Source: Phoronis australis | Lineage: Eukaryota; Phoronida; Phoronidae | DNA length: 54,157 nt | NCBI GenBank assembly: GCA_002633005.1 | Contig: NMRA01000427.1 | Coordinates: forward strand, 271,767 to 325,923 | Reading direction: 5' to 3' | In this document: one piece after another, positions 1-12,581 of the stretch | How positions within the stretch are numbered: position 1 is the stretch's first letter | Layout: the number at the start of each line of letters is the position of its first letter | The notes under the pieces: model-generated | What the model saw: only the letters and a program-made list of their open reading frames with translations | Databases searched by the model: none | Told to the model about the DNA's origin: nothing | Position numbers and translations under genes: made by a program

Positions 1-111
1 TTACTGAAATCGTAGATCTGCCACTGTAGACTATGAAACGAGAGCACCGTCGTTCGCCAGTTTTTCTCGTAACGAGACAGATCACATGTTTATTTCCGGA
101 CTAACAGTATA

Positions 112-509
112 GGGCCCGGTCTCCAATCTTTTTACTCGAAATGGAGCTCGAAATTAGGTTTGGCATTTTCTACTCTACTTTTGGGTGAACTCAAGATAAG
201 TGTCTATTATTCTATGCTCGAGTACACTTACGTAGATAATTTATTGCCCTTAGTTCACAGTTTGTAAACCCAATATTAAAGCAATAAGTTCTAGTTTGAA
301 CTCGAAATTTCGAGTTTTTACTAGAGTTTATATCACGAATATAAGGGTCTTCAAGTTAAAACTTGAACTAGAAACTCCTGTGCATAAACTATAATGTATT
401 CGAGCACAGTCTGATAACCAATTACCTTAAGTTCGTACAAAAAGAGCAGAGAAATTGCCAAAAAATAGTTTCGAGTTCGTTTCGAGTACAAAGATTAGAG
501 ACCGGGCCC
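112..509. mobile_element. MITE-like element with about 40-bp terminal inverted repeats
   Basis: The left end GGGCCCGGTCTCCAATC (from 112) is mirrored at the right end by GATTAGAGACCGGGCCC (493-509). The match continues inward for about 40 bp with few mismatches (TACTCGAAA and CTCGAAA blocks on both sides). The interior is rich in CTCGAA/TTCGAG words and contains the perfect 14-bp palindrome CTCGAAATTTCGAG at 301-314. No transposase reading frame is present, so this looks like a short non-autonomous DNA transposon. GGGCCCGGT-type ends are common among invertebrate MITEs. A clear target-site duplication was not identified. Confidence 0.75.
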
Positions 510-3500
510 AGGTCTTCGTTCTTAAACAACTTGACTGCTGCTGTTACCCGATCATCTGATATTCAAGTTTTTACGCCCTGTCGGTGCTCCTTATGCTCTT
601 GAATATTTGGAAGTTGTCAACACCCCTGTATACACACCACACTTTTTCGTATACGACTTTTCGTATGCTAAAAAGGTGTTTGTAAGCAGATGTTCCAACA
701 AAAAATTTTGCTGGTGGCGTGACTCATACCCAGATTTGCACAATATGGTCACGAAACTTATGAGCCAAGTTCATGTGACGAAATCGAGGAGGGTTTTTAA
801 TTGGCTTAAGAAAAACTCCAGACTGACATGGAATGAAGTTCTGTGTTTGTTTCCATTTACTAACCATTTAAAAATGTCGGTGCCTACATGCGAGCGACCC
901 GGATTGATAAACATTGCATGGGTACGAGTCATTAAAGTAAACGACTTCATTCCAATTTTGCTCTTGAAGGCAGTGGTCGCGGTACCTACCGCTGGTCATT
1001 GCAATGGGCTCGTGCTAACGAGACGAACTATTGCTGCTGAACATGCATGCACTCAGCCTTTAATATGTGGCCCAGGGCTCGAATCTCTGACAAAGTGGAC
1101 CTCTTGCAAACAAAAATGCGGGAGGACTAAAAAAAAAACGGGCAACACCCTCAGGTCTGTGAACTGTGCGTCTGCACCTGTTTAGTCGGATTTTTGTCTC
1201 GTTTTTGTCCCCCCCCCCCTGGATGCGCTCATGCTGAATTAAAAAGATTTCAAACTTGAGAGCTTGAGGGCAGTTAGAATCAATCGTTCCGAGCTAGTCA
1301 ATGAAGACTTTGAGAACCCGGAGCATGTTTTTGGGATTATCTTATTGTGATGGTTGGAACTTGAAGCCCCACCTTGATTTAGAATCTTGCGCTTATGCAC
1401 AATGTGCTAGAAGAGTTGTCAAGCCAGTCTTTGGATCTACAATGCAGAAACAAAAATACAAGCAGACAAGCATATCGTTTTTGCCCGTGGCGCTCCTATT
1501 TTCTTTTAATTATAATTGTGTTTGGGCCCTCTTCAGAGACCGCTTGGAATGTACGCGGAGCTTTTTTGTCTTTGATTATGTGTCGTTGGACCCCTTTCTG
1601 TGGCATCGTAATAGTTTCGCCACTGCAGACTCGGTAAGTACACAGTCGTGAGTAAAAAATAGGCCTACATGCCTTGTGAGTCAGGTTTTGGGAGTTCAAT
1701 GCCCTTTCATGACAGCGTTCTCCCGTTCAGTAACTTTACCAGACGTACAGTATTTAGGGGGTACTGAGCGTGTGATAACATCTAGCTTCTTTGTTAACTG
1801 CCAAGCACACTCTTATGTCTGTTATGACAAAAATTAAGCAGGCCAATTATCAACCAAGCTTATTACAGGTCACGTGTGAACACAGTCAAACTCAGAGTGA
1901 ATTGATAAGAATAGATTGTCGTCGGTTGCAGTAGGGCGATTTTGGCGATTCAAAAACTGAGCATGGTCTGCCCACTGAACGAAGATTTCAGAAATGCTAT
2001 TGGTTTATGTTCAAATATGTAGAACTTAACTTTTATTTTGAACTGCACAGCCCACTCAGGGCAGATACGATCTTATTGGAGATTAGAGCAATTATCGAAC
2101 AAAAGATAGCTGGCCGTCCAACCATAGTGGAGTTAATCAGTCGTGTAAGATATTGGCTACAGGGGTAAACTTCCCAACTTGTTGTTGGGCTATAGGGGAA
2201 CAAGTTGGGAGCAACGGGAAAACGCCGCAATGAAAAAATTCGGTGCTCAAAGCTATACGCTAAGATTTGGGCGACTACTTACTTCTAATTTTACCACTAC
2301 AGCACTACTGTTCAAATTTAAGAAGACTGAATATGAAACTGAATGGCTGACTTTGTGAAGACTGGCAAGGACAAGGTGCATGTAGCCTACATTTAGTTTC
2401 GGTAAGGCGCCGTGCGCGTGGTTTCCGGTTGAGGCGCAGCGGCCCTTACTTTTTTAGTCACGCTTTGAAATGATGCAACCTTGGCATGGATTTGATAAAT
2501 GTATTATGGTTGAGTAATTCATCAATATTCCTACTTGATACTCTTTTAGAAATGCAAGTACGTACACATTTTTCCGTATTCCTGAAATGCGGGTAATTAC
2601 GCATGCGCTAAATAAAGTGTCTTGTTACCCGGGCGTTGTTTTCAGTATAGGTACACCACTCAGTGCATCCAGTAGTTTATTTTTGTTTGCAAAATTATAA
2701 AAATTACATGTACACCCGAGTCCAACATTTTATATATTTTTGGAGTAGTGAACCTTCGGAATAGTTCGTGGACCTTCAGAAAAACAATTACGTCATGTCA
2801 TTCCCAGACTACCTATTCTGTCCAAGCGTGTAATGAGCTGTAATCACTCATTCCCTTTAAGCACGCCTGTTTTGAAAGTTTGACATGAGGTAGCGCCAGA
2901 ACGTTCTCTTTCTGGGCCACATGTCATCCGAATTTGAGTTCCGTTCTTTGCGAGCAACTGTCACGGCAACCTGATTTCTTTTATGACGAATTTCGTCTTA
3001 GTCTCAGGAACATACATGTATATAGAGCTGAGAGCCATCGCGTAAACGGATTTCCCCTCCCCCTAATTAAACTGCGTCAATGGCCTTACCGAGACCTCTG
3101 CAGTGTGGACAGTTTGCAAAATATAAAAGGTCCGCCGTTCTAGAAGTTCGAAACACCCCCGGGCAATGCTGGCTACGGGCTTGGATAGTCATTTGAGTGA
3201 AATCGTAGTCCAAAAATATAACGTCTTACCAAAATAGATTTAAAACATTTCAGAAACAAAACCATGCCTCCATGCCTCTTTAAACGAAAAAATACAGGCA
3301 GCCACATTCATTTTTCTCAGTAGCCAATTGAATCCGAGTGTTTTGTTGCGTATGGTGCCGTGTACGCGGATGACACATCTCAAACCAAAACAAGCAAAGG
3401 AAACAACAAAGACCATTTGTGATATATTTTTTAATTGTCATGTCCATAAAATTTACAAGTACACGGGTACATCAACTGCGCACTATTGTTGATAAGCCTG

Positions 3501-6500
3501 GCTGCGCCACATCTAATGACAGAATTACGGAAAGACAGAGAATCCCACTTTTCAGATTCGCTATGAACATCCGCGGTTACGAAGAACTCAGTTGACATTA
3601 CGCATGCCAACGCGGTCACATATGGCTCAAATAAAAAACCACAGTTTGAATTGATTTCAAAAACACAGCCAACAAACAGGTAACACAAACATGCGGGAAC
3701 CGTTTCATGTGCACGAAAGGGCCCTGCCACACCCAGGTGGATTTCAATGATGGTCTAAAACCGAGTGGGAACCGAATAAACGTTATAGCCACTTATTATG
3801 TACACTCTCAGTAAAAAACTCATGGACAGTGCAGCATTCGACGAGGAATAATCTTCGCCAGAGTTGCTCCACCGCAGCACCCACACCCGACCCCCGTTTC
3901 AGCACAATTTTAGGACGGGCTTGAAAGTTCGGATAACGAGTTCGGTGTGACATGGCCTACTGTATTAAGTGACTGGGGATGGAAATTGCGATTCCTACAT
4001 GTAACAGGCAAATCGCAAGCTATTCAAAATATTCTTTTGACTCAAATGTAAATGATAGTACCCGTTTTGCAAATGTTTATTAATTTCCTTACAACTGCAA
4101 GGAAACCATCAGCACAACAACACTAAATGTTAAACAACACTAAAGAATTTTTTGCTCCAAAATTTTGTTGATTTTGTCACGAAGACGAGGTTTTGCGACT
4201 AGGTTTCAGAAAACTATTGTTAGGTTTTTAGAGCACAAAGCACCATCGACCGATGATATGATCCTCTTGGAAGCCGTTCATATTCCAATAAAAATAATGT
4301 CAAAGGATAATTGCCTAAATTTCTGTTCATAACAATACTCTACATACAAAAGTGCGTCTTTTGAAGATAACTCTCAGAATCATTATTTATACTTTGCCAA
4401 ACACATCATCAGAAAATTTGCAAAAAACACCATGTCAAATATAAACAATTCATAAAAACACAATAGTGAATTTCTGACAATTATTATCAAAGACAGTCAG
4501 CATTTTTTAAACATTTTGTCAGACAACAATTAAGTCAAGAAGTTACCCATAAACATGCCTTAAAAAGTCATAGAAAAGTCACGTGATCATCAACTGCATA
4601 GAAAAACAAAGTTCCTTTCGGGAAGACCACTTCCATCAAACCTGCACACTGGTATTTACATGATTGTGCGCAGTAGCCTAACGCGATTTCCAGACCGTTG
4701 TCTAATACCCATGGACAGTAGAGTGAGCTGCATACATTTCATTAAAACATGAAATGACACCTACTCGCCAGTGAATGAGGCTTGCAAACAGCCCTAAGTT
4801 TTACACCATGGTCTAAAATAGTTAAACTTGGATGCTAAAAACTCAAAATTCATGCAAACACATTTTGGAGTCCAAGATTGTACTTCTGTTACAAATTAAG
4901 ACCGAAAGCTTTCACAGTTACAGTCCAAAGCTGAAATCCTTAAACTATTTTAGCAGAGTAGTGAAAAACGAGTGAAACCCGAAAAGAATGTCTTGTATAG
5001 TGACTGGATTCTATCAATATGGAAAACATGTAAAACGGCCCTTTCGAAAGCACATAGGCAGATCCAGTGTAAGGGTCCAGCCTCACCCCTTTTTAGCCAA
5101 AGCAGCAAATTAAAACCATGGAAAAAATGCAGGATTTCTGTTCTTTTTGTTAATTGGCTACTGGGCACAGTGATTATGACAATAAATTTCATTTGCGGTT
5201 TTCTCATTTGCAACAGTATTCTCTTCAGAAACCCACTGCTTTGCTTGGACTTTCCATTTCATAAAAAGCTAGATCCCCCTTGGAAGCCTCACCCATCTAA
5301 TAGTAACTACCAAGGGTTTAGAACATGATCATCAGCAGACACACACACACTGGGCATTGCCTACTCGAGCTTTGAGACAAACTTAGTGCAATCCCACAGG
5401 TAAAGGATAAGCCAACAGTATCACGTTTAGTTCAGCTTGGGGAAATACACTAGACTCTAATTACAAGGCTGAGCCCCGAACCCTTCATTACCAGGAAAAG
5501 ATTTGCACCAGTTTAATAATTATTTAGCTAAATCATAAGGCACAATGGTGACTGAGCGTAACTATTTTGATTCCAAATTTTTAATGCCTTCTGAATAACA
5601 TTCCAACACTTGTCTCACATGGATCAGTGCACAAGTGACACATATACATTTCGAAACCAGTACTGTTTAATTGCGTACTAACAATTCACCAATTTCAAAC
5701 ACTTAGTATCTTCTAGCATACTGTTCTGGGATTGTAATAAGTAAATAGACGTATCTGGGATTGTTAAGTAAACAGACATATTAATTCAATAGATATACAT
5801 TACATTCTAAAATAGGAATGTTGTAGTCTAAAATATTTAAGTATAAAAATATAGATGGCTACACACGTTAGTTTCCATTCTCACACCAGCACAATAACAG
5901 CACTGTTTAGAGGTGTTAGACAGCCACATTTCATTAATAAAATGCTTATTTTAATATTATCTTACTGTTCACATGGCTATCAACTGGTTCTCTGCTCGAA
6001 GTTATTGAGGTGATTTCTAGGCTTCAGAAGAACTGATACTTCGCTAATGCTTGATACAAAAATCAATAAGATGGCTCGTCAAGATGGGTTACTTTATGGG
6101 ATGTGTCCCTGGACCAATAACGAACCGTTAGTTTTTTGCTAAGCCAAGAAATCACTTCTAATCTACAATAGTTTTCAAAATACACAAGTCAGATTTTGAC
6201 AGAAATCTTTCAGTCTGCATCAAAGTTGGACAAACTTCTTGTCAGAATTTTCGACAGTTTAGTCAAATTTTTGTCACTATTTTGACAAATTTATGAAGAA
6301 TGTAATGAGACATTCTTTCGCCTAGCTGCTCGTTATTTGTGAATAGACTTTTAAGGCAAAGTGTCGCAATTTCAACAAAGTGCACGTTGCAAAATTTAGG
6401 ATTGAACTGGAATTCAACAGGTCCTAGTAGAAAAGAAATGGATATTTTGTCATTGTTTTGCGTGTCAAAACTTTGTTGAATTTCAAAATCATCCAGTATA

Positions 6501-6698
6501 TGTTGAAAACTACTGTAGCCAAGAACAAGGTGATAATAATTTTAACAGTAAGTTATCAAAAATTATAATTTCTTTGATGTAAGGCAGGTCAGTCAAACAG
6601 CCACTACCAGACTCTACAGTGATGAGACAAGAGATTGCCTTTTCACAATCGAGTACATTAACGTGCAGTGGATGTTTCGATTGAACACCTGGCGCCCT
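510..6698. other. Stretch without a recognised gene, left of gene A
   Basis: I see no conserved protein and no convincing exon chain here. The longest open frame (607-1185) has no ATG start, no family resemblance and no matching splice sites. The stretch holds a poly-C run near 1208, a 12-bp perfect hairpin at 2172-2210, a short AC run near 5337 and plain AT-rich DNA. The part nearest 6698 may carry the 3' UTR of gene A, which is read leftward. Confidence 0.5.
2172..2210. repeat. Perfect 12-bp inverted repeat (hairpin)
   Basis: TCCCAACTTGTT at 2172-2183 is repeated in inverse as AACAAGTTGGGA at 2199-2210, with a 15-base loop. There is no gene context to give it a role. Confidence 0.6.
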
Positions 6699-6737
6699 CT
6701 AGTACTGTTTCACTGCACTATCATAAGGGGGAGGTAC
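6699..6737 (-). CDS. Gene A last coding exon (VPPPYDSAVKQY, stop)
   Basis: The acceptor tttatttgcag precedes GTA CCT CCC CCT TAT, and the frame closes at TAG (6701-6699). It joins in phase 0 to the exon ending at 9064. The PPPY motif and Val-Lys-Gln ending parallel gene B's last exon (PPAY, VVKQ). Confidence 0.75.
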   Translation of the reverse strand, partial: VPPPYDSAVKQY

Positions 6738-9700
6738 CTGCAAATAAAAAACAATCAATGAATTGTTTCTACTCATTATCAACACAATACAATTTAATTG
6801 TTTAAATATAACCTTTCCATTGTATTTTATGTAAAAACATCAGACAAGAAATCTATTCAGTTGAAACTTATTTTGTAACTAGATATCACAGATAGGTTGT
6901 GAGTAAACAAGCTAGTTGCCAAGGTCTACAGACTTCCAAATAAAGTGAAAGATTCCGTCAACACATATACACAAAACTTAAAACAACGTTATCATTTTTA
7001 CAATTGAAGATGTGTTCCTGGAATTAATTGCTTCATAGGATTGCTTTTTGCCATAAATCAATAAAATCAGCTCAGTATGTGAGATTTTATTACAAATTGC
7101 CAATTCTTGCCATTGACTGTCACACATTCACTGAAATCAAGCTGAATTAGACTTTGTACTCTGATAAAATCGGTCTCATAATATTCTCAACAGTGATAGG
7201 ACTTGATATCTGTCACCAACATGAACATCAAAGCTATTTGACACACAATAAAAGGCTTCTGAGTCTATTGGGGTCGGCCAACATTAACGTTGCAAATTCA
7301 AAAATAGATTATGTGCGCATGACCTGTGACTTGAGTCGTAAACGAAAATAGAATCCAATCGTGGAAAGGAATATTATTATTCCAAATAGAAAATCTTATT
7401 TATATTTTAAGCCAGCTGAAAAGGGCAAAACGCAATGTTAATATCATAAATCCATGGCTCAGAGCCACTTATGTACTACCCTAAAGAGTCTATATACCAG
7501 AGCTCCATAGAAGAAAAACTTTTTATTATCCTACTTTAAAATTGACTTCCTTGCTATCAGAAGAAGTGAGAAATTCTCAGTTTGCAAGGAACCGAGATCA
7601 GATACTCGGCACACATAATGGTCTTTTGAAGATCTGAAATCAACTCTAATTAGACAAAGGAAGGATTTTACACCGATTTCATAACGGTAAGTTGTCTAAA
7701 TCAACAGTTGGCTTTTTGTGATATAAGGCTGGTTGAAGAGAAATCACCATTTTATTGTGAATACCATTGAGCGTAATACAAAATGGTGCTATCAGTCTGT
7801 ATTGATACACTTGAAGCTGTTTACTTGTACGGTAAAGGTCAGGGGCCTGTTCCAAGAAACTGACTTAATAAGTTCATTCTGACTTGTCTAAGACTGGCTT
7901 CAACTTCCAAACTTTGAAACTTCCGCATCCAAAGTTAGACAAAATCAAGACGAAACTTAAGTAAAAAAACTCAAGTCAAACATAAGACCTCCTACTGCAA
8001 ATGGATTTGAGACAACCTTAAGTTTTATTTAAAATTGGCTGAAATTTAAGATTTATCTGAGATATCTCAGTTTTGTTCGAATGTCAAAGATATCAACATA
8101 TATCAAAGCCTGTCCTGTGTTGATTTCACCGGAGGGTTATGAGAAGTTTATTCACCTTCATATTCAGAAACTTCAGCCAAAATCTGTGACATATTTTTTC
8201 GTTATTTCTTACAAATGATCCCAGCCATCCAGTCCAAACATTGACCGATCAGAGAAACATTCTAGTGAATCCAACATGGCGTCCACCACAGAGTGCAGCC
8301 GGCTGATCGCACTCCATCTACATGTACGAGACATAATTTTTTCCAAACAAATTACAAAATTGTTTCACTTAATTTAATACTAATCAATATTTACAAGTTT
8401 AAGTACCGATACGAACAAGGAAGACACACGCAATTCATTTCGGACAAGAAGTCGAAATACATATTACAAAAGCCTCCAGTTTGTACTTTAGTTCACGTAC
8501 ATGTACTTAACGAGCTTGATAATGATTTTAGATGTACAGCAGAGAAATCAGCCAACGATGTCCCAGTTAATTGATATGGGCTAATAGGTACACCACTAAA
8601 ACCTACTTCTTGCTTCTCAGAAGCAGGCGGCCAGACTTATTCTCGGTGTGCCTTTTGACACTCCATCAAGTCATATGTTTAACAGACAGGGAATTGAACT
8701 TATTAATCTAACTTTATTTAATTTAATTTATTGCTGTGAGATAACAATGCTGTTTGATAGCCTTTGACTAAAGCATGCTTTAAATTTTATTGTATTTTAT
8801 CCAATAGAAATAAAGTTTATTGTTACTACAGACAGCTACTGCTACACCTAGCGTTACAGCTATTGTTACTGCTATTTTTACTGCTAAAGCTACTGCTACT
8901 GTTTCTGCTATTTCTACTGCTACTACTACTGCTACTGCTACTGCAACTACTATTGCTATTGCTACTGCTATTGTTAATTGTTACTGCTACTGATATTCTG
9001 ATTGCTTGTAATCTACCAAACGTGAAACATGCACCAAACGAGTTCAACAGTGAGCTCACTTACGTTGGAGTATCCAGGAATATTATATTGCGGTTGTCCC
9101 ACCGGCGCGGTGTAAGGTGGTGACATTGGCATACCATAGGGCGGTGACATCACACCTGTTGGCGGAGGTGCTGAGTATCCCGGCATCTGTGGGGGGTATT
9201 GATAGCCTTCTGCATACGGAGCAGGGGGCCCTCCTGGGTGTCCTGGTGATGGATACATAGGCATGGACGTAGTCACGCTGCACTGAACTGGTTCCGGTGC
9301 TCTCACGACCACGGCTTGCCGGTTGACGTAGTGACGACGGCAGCAATATGAGCAAAGAGAAATACCGAGTATGACGACGAAGAAGACGACCCAGACCCCT
9401 GAAGCAGAAGCAGTCCATTCAAAAGCACATACTACCAGGTCAGTTATCATTATCATTAAATTCTAAAGACCTAGTAACATTCGTGAACCTAGTCTGCTGG
9501 ACTCAATTTAGCTAGATTCCTAAATTCTTGGAGACGTCTAGTCTCCTTCCACAGGACGATATTGACAACACTAAAATCTCACTGACTTAGGGCACAATAT
9601 GCCTGACAAATAAAATTAATGTTTTCATTCTGTATTAAAAAAGAAAAATGGCAAAAAATAAATGCCATATCAAAGGACTACGCCATACCTACATTCAGAT

Positions 9701-10671
9701 AATGTTTCTGAGACACTGTGGGCATTCAAAACAATGTTGGAAACTTTTTGAAAAATGAAAAAGAGCAATTTTGACATAATTTATTTTTGGCCAAACAAGG
9801 TGAGATTTTATGGCACAAGTAACGGGAACTTCAGTCAAGCAGGATCTGGTTTGTCTAGTGACAATTGTCAATACTCCCGTTCCATTCAGACCATTTAAAT
9901 CTCAATCCACCTAGCTTATTGCGAGAAGGTTTTAGGGCTTTGATAAAGACCGACTCTTGTAACCCTTGGTCGAACCAGGCAAGTACAGTCCAGACGACCA
10001 TGTTCCTGTATTTAACAGTTTCTGGATGAATTTCCTGGACAGCGCAAGACCTGCAATGTCCTGTCACCAAACAAGTCTATTTTCAGCCACCTTGCTATTG
10101 GCGCATAAAATGATGAACCAGGTCGAGTTAACTTACTAAGTTGCCGGTTCATCTCGAGTTCGTGGAACACATCTAACTAATCCAAATATAAGTTGAAACC
10201 AGTTTACAACCTTAAGTGGTCTGATTCATTTAGTTCTCCAGTAAGACTGCGGTATAGAGGTAAGTTCAACTTAAAAAATACAAAAGTGCAAGTTTGAATT
10301 GGAGCATTTCATTTAATTATTCCGTTTCCATGACAACAAAATATCTCTCTGTAATTATAGCTCAAGCAACTTTGGGAACAATATAAGGGAATGGCTTTTC
10401 ATGCTTTAATACATTCAGTTGCACATTTTTCAATAAAAGTCTACCGCCCAGAATTTATAAACGGGCAAATTCCTTCTCATTTAAATACTATAAATATCCA
10501 TTCGGCTTAGTGTCAGGGCACACAAACCAAGAAACATACAATGAAGGAGTGGGCAACCACTTCAAAGAGATCAAATCAATACTTTTTAAAGCATCAGCTG
10601 TCGATACTCGAGTAAGGAATGAATTTATACTCACACCACCAGGTGTACCATGAGGTGTAGTAATAACCCAT
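6699..10671 (-). CDS. Gene A: VOPP1/WBP1-like single-pass membrane protein with PPPY tail, lacking the cysteine module
   Basis: The proposed coding exons are 10671-10635, 9398-9064 and 6737-6699 (37+335+39 nt, 136 residues plus stop), joined in phases 1 and 0 by GT..AG sites. The protein starts with a Tyr/Trp-rich MGYYYTSWYTWW. One transmembrane segment follows at about residues 13-32, then a basic RRHYVNRQ stop-transfer stretch and a Pro/Tyr/Gly-rich cytoplasmic tail. It ends in VPPPYDSAVKQY, whose PPPY motif is the WW-domain ligand of the VOPP1/WBP1 family, known for endosomal/lysosomal or Nedd4-type partners. Its neighbour gene B shares exon phases and layout, so the two are paralogues. 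The start is uncertain. Upstream of the ATG, the exon in this frame carries a stop where gene B has its first Cys-Cys pair, so the short N terminus is either real or marks a damaged or mis-sequenced exon. Confidence 0.62.
8835..8993. repeat. (TACTGC/TATTGC)n microsatellite
   Basis: An imperfect array of TACTGC, TATTGC and TACTAC units lies in the intron between the last two coding exons of gene A. It reads as poly-Leu on the plus strand and Ser/Asn on the minus strand. Those open frames are by-products of the repeat. Confidence 0.85.
9064..9398 (-). CDS. Gene A transmembrane and proline-rich tail exon
   Basis: The acceptor tctgcttcag precedes GGGTCTGGGTCG, and the donor AAC|gtaagtgag ends the exon. 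The first two bases complete a Trp codon from the previous exon. The exon encodes a hydrophobic helix (VWVVFFVVILGISLCSYCC), then RRHYV and a tail with repeated PPY and GYS words. Its reading frame stays open for 111 codons. Confidence 0.8.
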
Positions 10672-10704
10672 ATCAGCGACAGCACTTCAACAACGTTAAA
10701 TTAT
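10635..10704 (-). CDS. Gene A exon matching gene B's CC..CC exon, with a frame lesion
   Basis: The acceptor tttcag is at 10705-10710 and the donor TGGTGGT|gtgagtat at 10635. The exon is 70 nt; the matching gene B exon is 69 nt. Read back from the conserved SWYTWW end, the frame meets a TGA (TGT TGA), where gene B has TGT TGC (Cys-Cys). Gene B's second Cys-Cys is also absent. An in-frame ATG at 10671-10669 rescues a shorter protein. Part of this exon may therefore be 5' UTR. Confidence 0.55.
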
Positions 10705-11843
10705 CTGAAATAAGAGCCAGACACACTTAAATTATAATGCGTACAACTGTGAAATCCTTTAAAATGCAAGTTTTCTTTCATGACATCACGGGGGGTATTT
10801 GACCCAATCTTGGACAGGATTGCGCCACCGGGAAAGCTTTGAAAGATCTACCATAATCAAAGGCAAGATGTTCTGCCTAATTACTGGTTAGGTGGAGACT
10901 ACCTTGACCTATAAAAATTTTAAATTAAAAAATCAAATGAAGCCATTATTTGCATACCTAGACACAACCTATGATAACACTTAACACACATGTGACAAGA
11001 CTGTCAAGATGATTGAAATATATGGATTACTATTAGGTCACATCAGATTTTCCCTTGAGGGACACCATTTTTGTGTGTGAACTTTTACGAGTTCCACCAG
11101 AAGACCTTTTTGGACAAATTTTGCATGATGTCCCAGTTGACATCACAGTAAAGATTAATTATGTATAATAATTGCAACAGACGCTGAAATTTTTTAGGAA
11201 ATATGTGTTATTCAAGTCATGAAATTGTTCTTTGTTAAAAGTATGCATATAGAATCTGTAAGGGTTGCTGAAGATTGAGCACTTTTATGACACGGGTCTA
11301 TTTCATTACCACACACACTGATAGTTTAAATGTCTGACGATTTCCAGTACACTCCTCAATATGAAATACTTTCTCTGGAAAAAAGAGCCTATTTAAAGGC
11401 AATAGCTATCCTTTCAAGTGGACATGTCAATACCTACACACAATGAGGAGACCATTTCTAGTTAAAAACACCTTTGTGTGAATACTAAACTAGTTCATAC
11501 AGCTGACACAGTACTGACTAATAATGTCTTTTATTTCCTGCTTGCCCATGTAAAAGCTACAAAAGCATGGATGATCTTGTCTTACCGGGAGTTTCATGCC
11601 TCATATGAAACACAGCCCTCAACAAAAAGTGTTAACCCAACCAACTGGCAACAGTCCAACACAGCCTGCCTAATGAATATTGAAAACCAATCAATCCTTG
11701 AAACTTATGAAACTATTGACAGTGTATGTCTTTTCAAACAACAACCTGGAGAAGAATTTTCTATTGATGACCAGCAGACCAAAGCTGGGTTTCTATGGAG
11801 AGGTGAAATTGATTTTAAATGGCGGGTCTTGATTTCCACTTGA

Positions 11844-11873
11844 ACAGATCTCTAAAGGTGTAATAAAATCATC
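11844..11873. other. Intronic DNA of gene A between its 5' UTR exon and coding exons
   Basis: The whole interval 10705-16229 is presumed intron. Its visible contents are the foldback element (11874-12243), the tandem duplication (12582-14532), the AAAT runs inside that duplication and a GA-rich run near 15673. I see no further exon that can be supported, including no match to gene B's exon 2. Confidence 0.4.
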
Positions 11874-12243
11874 ATCATGGGTGAGAAACAACATGACCGC
11901 CGGTCCTCTTAAATCGGACCGCCTCACCCAAAACAGGACTTCCGGGGATCAAATGGGACCGTCGCACCAGAAAATGGGACTGACGCACCTAAAAACATGA
12001 CCGCCCCACCAGAAAACAGGACCGCCGGGGACTGAACATGACCGCCAGGGATTGAAACCGCATATTGTCCGGCAGTCATGTTCAGTCCCCGGCGGTCCTG
12101 TTTTGTGGTGGGGTGGTCATGTTTTTAGGTGCGTCAGCCCCATTTGTTGGTGCGACGGTCCCATTTGATCCCCGGAGGTCCTGTTTTGGGTGAGTCAGTC
12201 CGATTTAGAGGACCGGTGGTCATGTTGTTTCTCACCCATGATC
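11874..12243. mobile_element. Foldback element: near-perfect 370-bp palindrome
   Basis: The left arm (11874-12050) and right arm (12069-12243) are inverse copies matching at roughly nine bases in ten, with about 18 bases of spacer. The ends are ATCATGGGTGAGAAACAACA and its complement. The arms are GC-rich in AT-rich surroundings. They are built from recurring words such as GGACCG, CATGACCGCC, AACAGGACC and AAATGGGAC, so each arm is itself internally repetitive. No open frame for a transposase is present. It looks like a foldback/MITE insertion inside a gene A intron. Transcripts through it, in either direction, would fold into one long hairpin. Confidence 0.85.
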
Positions 12244-12581
12244 ATGAAGCAAAAAAAAGTTGTGCACGGCCACAAAATATTTTCTATCAGTATGTGGGTA
12301 TGACACAGAACTTGGATATATCACAAAGCATGATTCTGATAATGAATATCATTTCCCAACAGAGTAGAATAATAAAACTTCACGTCTGCCATTTTGTGTC
12401 ATAAATAGATGAGACTTTACAGCAGTCAATCAATTTGAATGGCAGACAACACAAATTATTGTGATTCGGCTTAAGTTTTATGTAAAACCTTACTAACAAG
12501 TCTATGCATTTCGTCAAATTTCCACAAAACTATAGAAATTGAGACCGTGTATTTTTGTGAGAGTACAAAAGCTCAAGAATT

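Noticed and set aside
607-1185. 192-codon open frame on the plus strand
   Set aside because: Its first codon is TTG rather than ATG. Composition and residues look random, no domain is recognisable, and it ends near a poly-C run. No splice partners were found.
7841-7870. MITE end AGGGGCCTGTTCCAAGAAAC
   Set aside because: It resembles the ends of common invertebrate MITEs, but no matching inverted end was found nearby, so no element can be bounded.
8764-9123. Leucine-rich 119-codon frame on the plus strand
   Set aside because: This is translation of the TACTGC microsatellite, and its end is antisense to the gene A exon.
11478-11843. 121-codon plus-strand frame inside a gene A intron
   Set aside because: It has no recognisable domain, its residues look like translated AT-rich intron, and it lies antisense to gene A without splice support.
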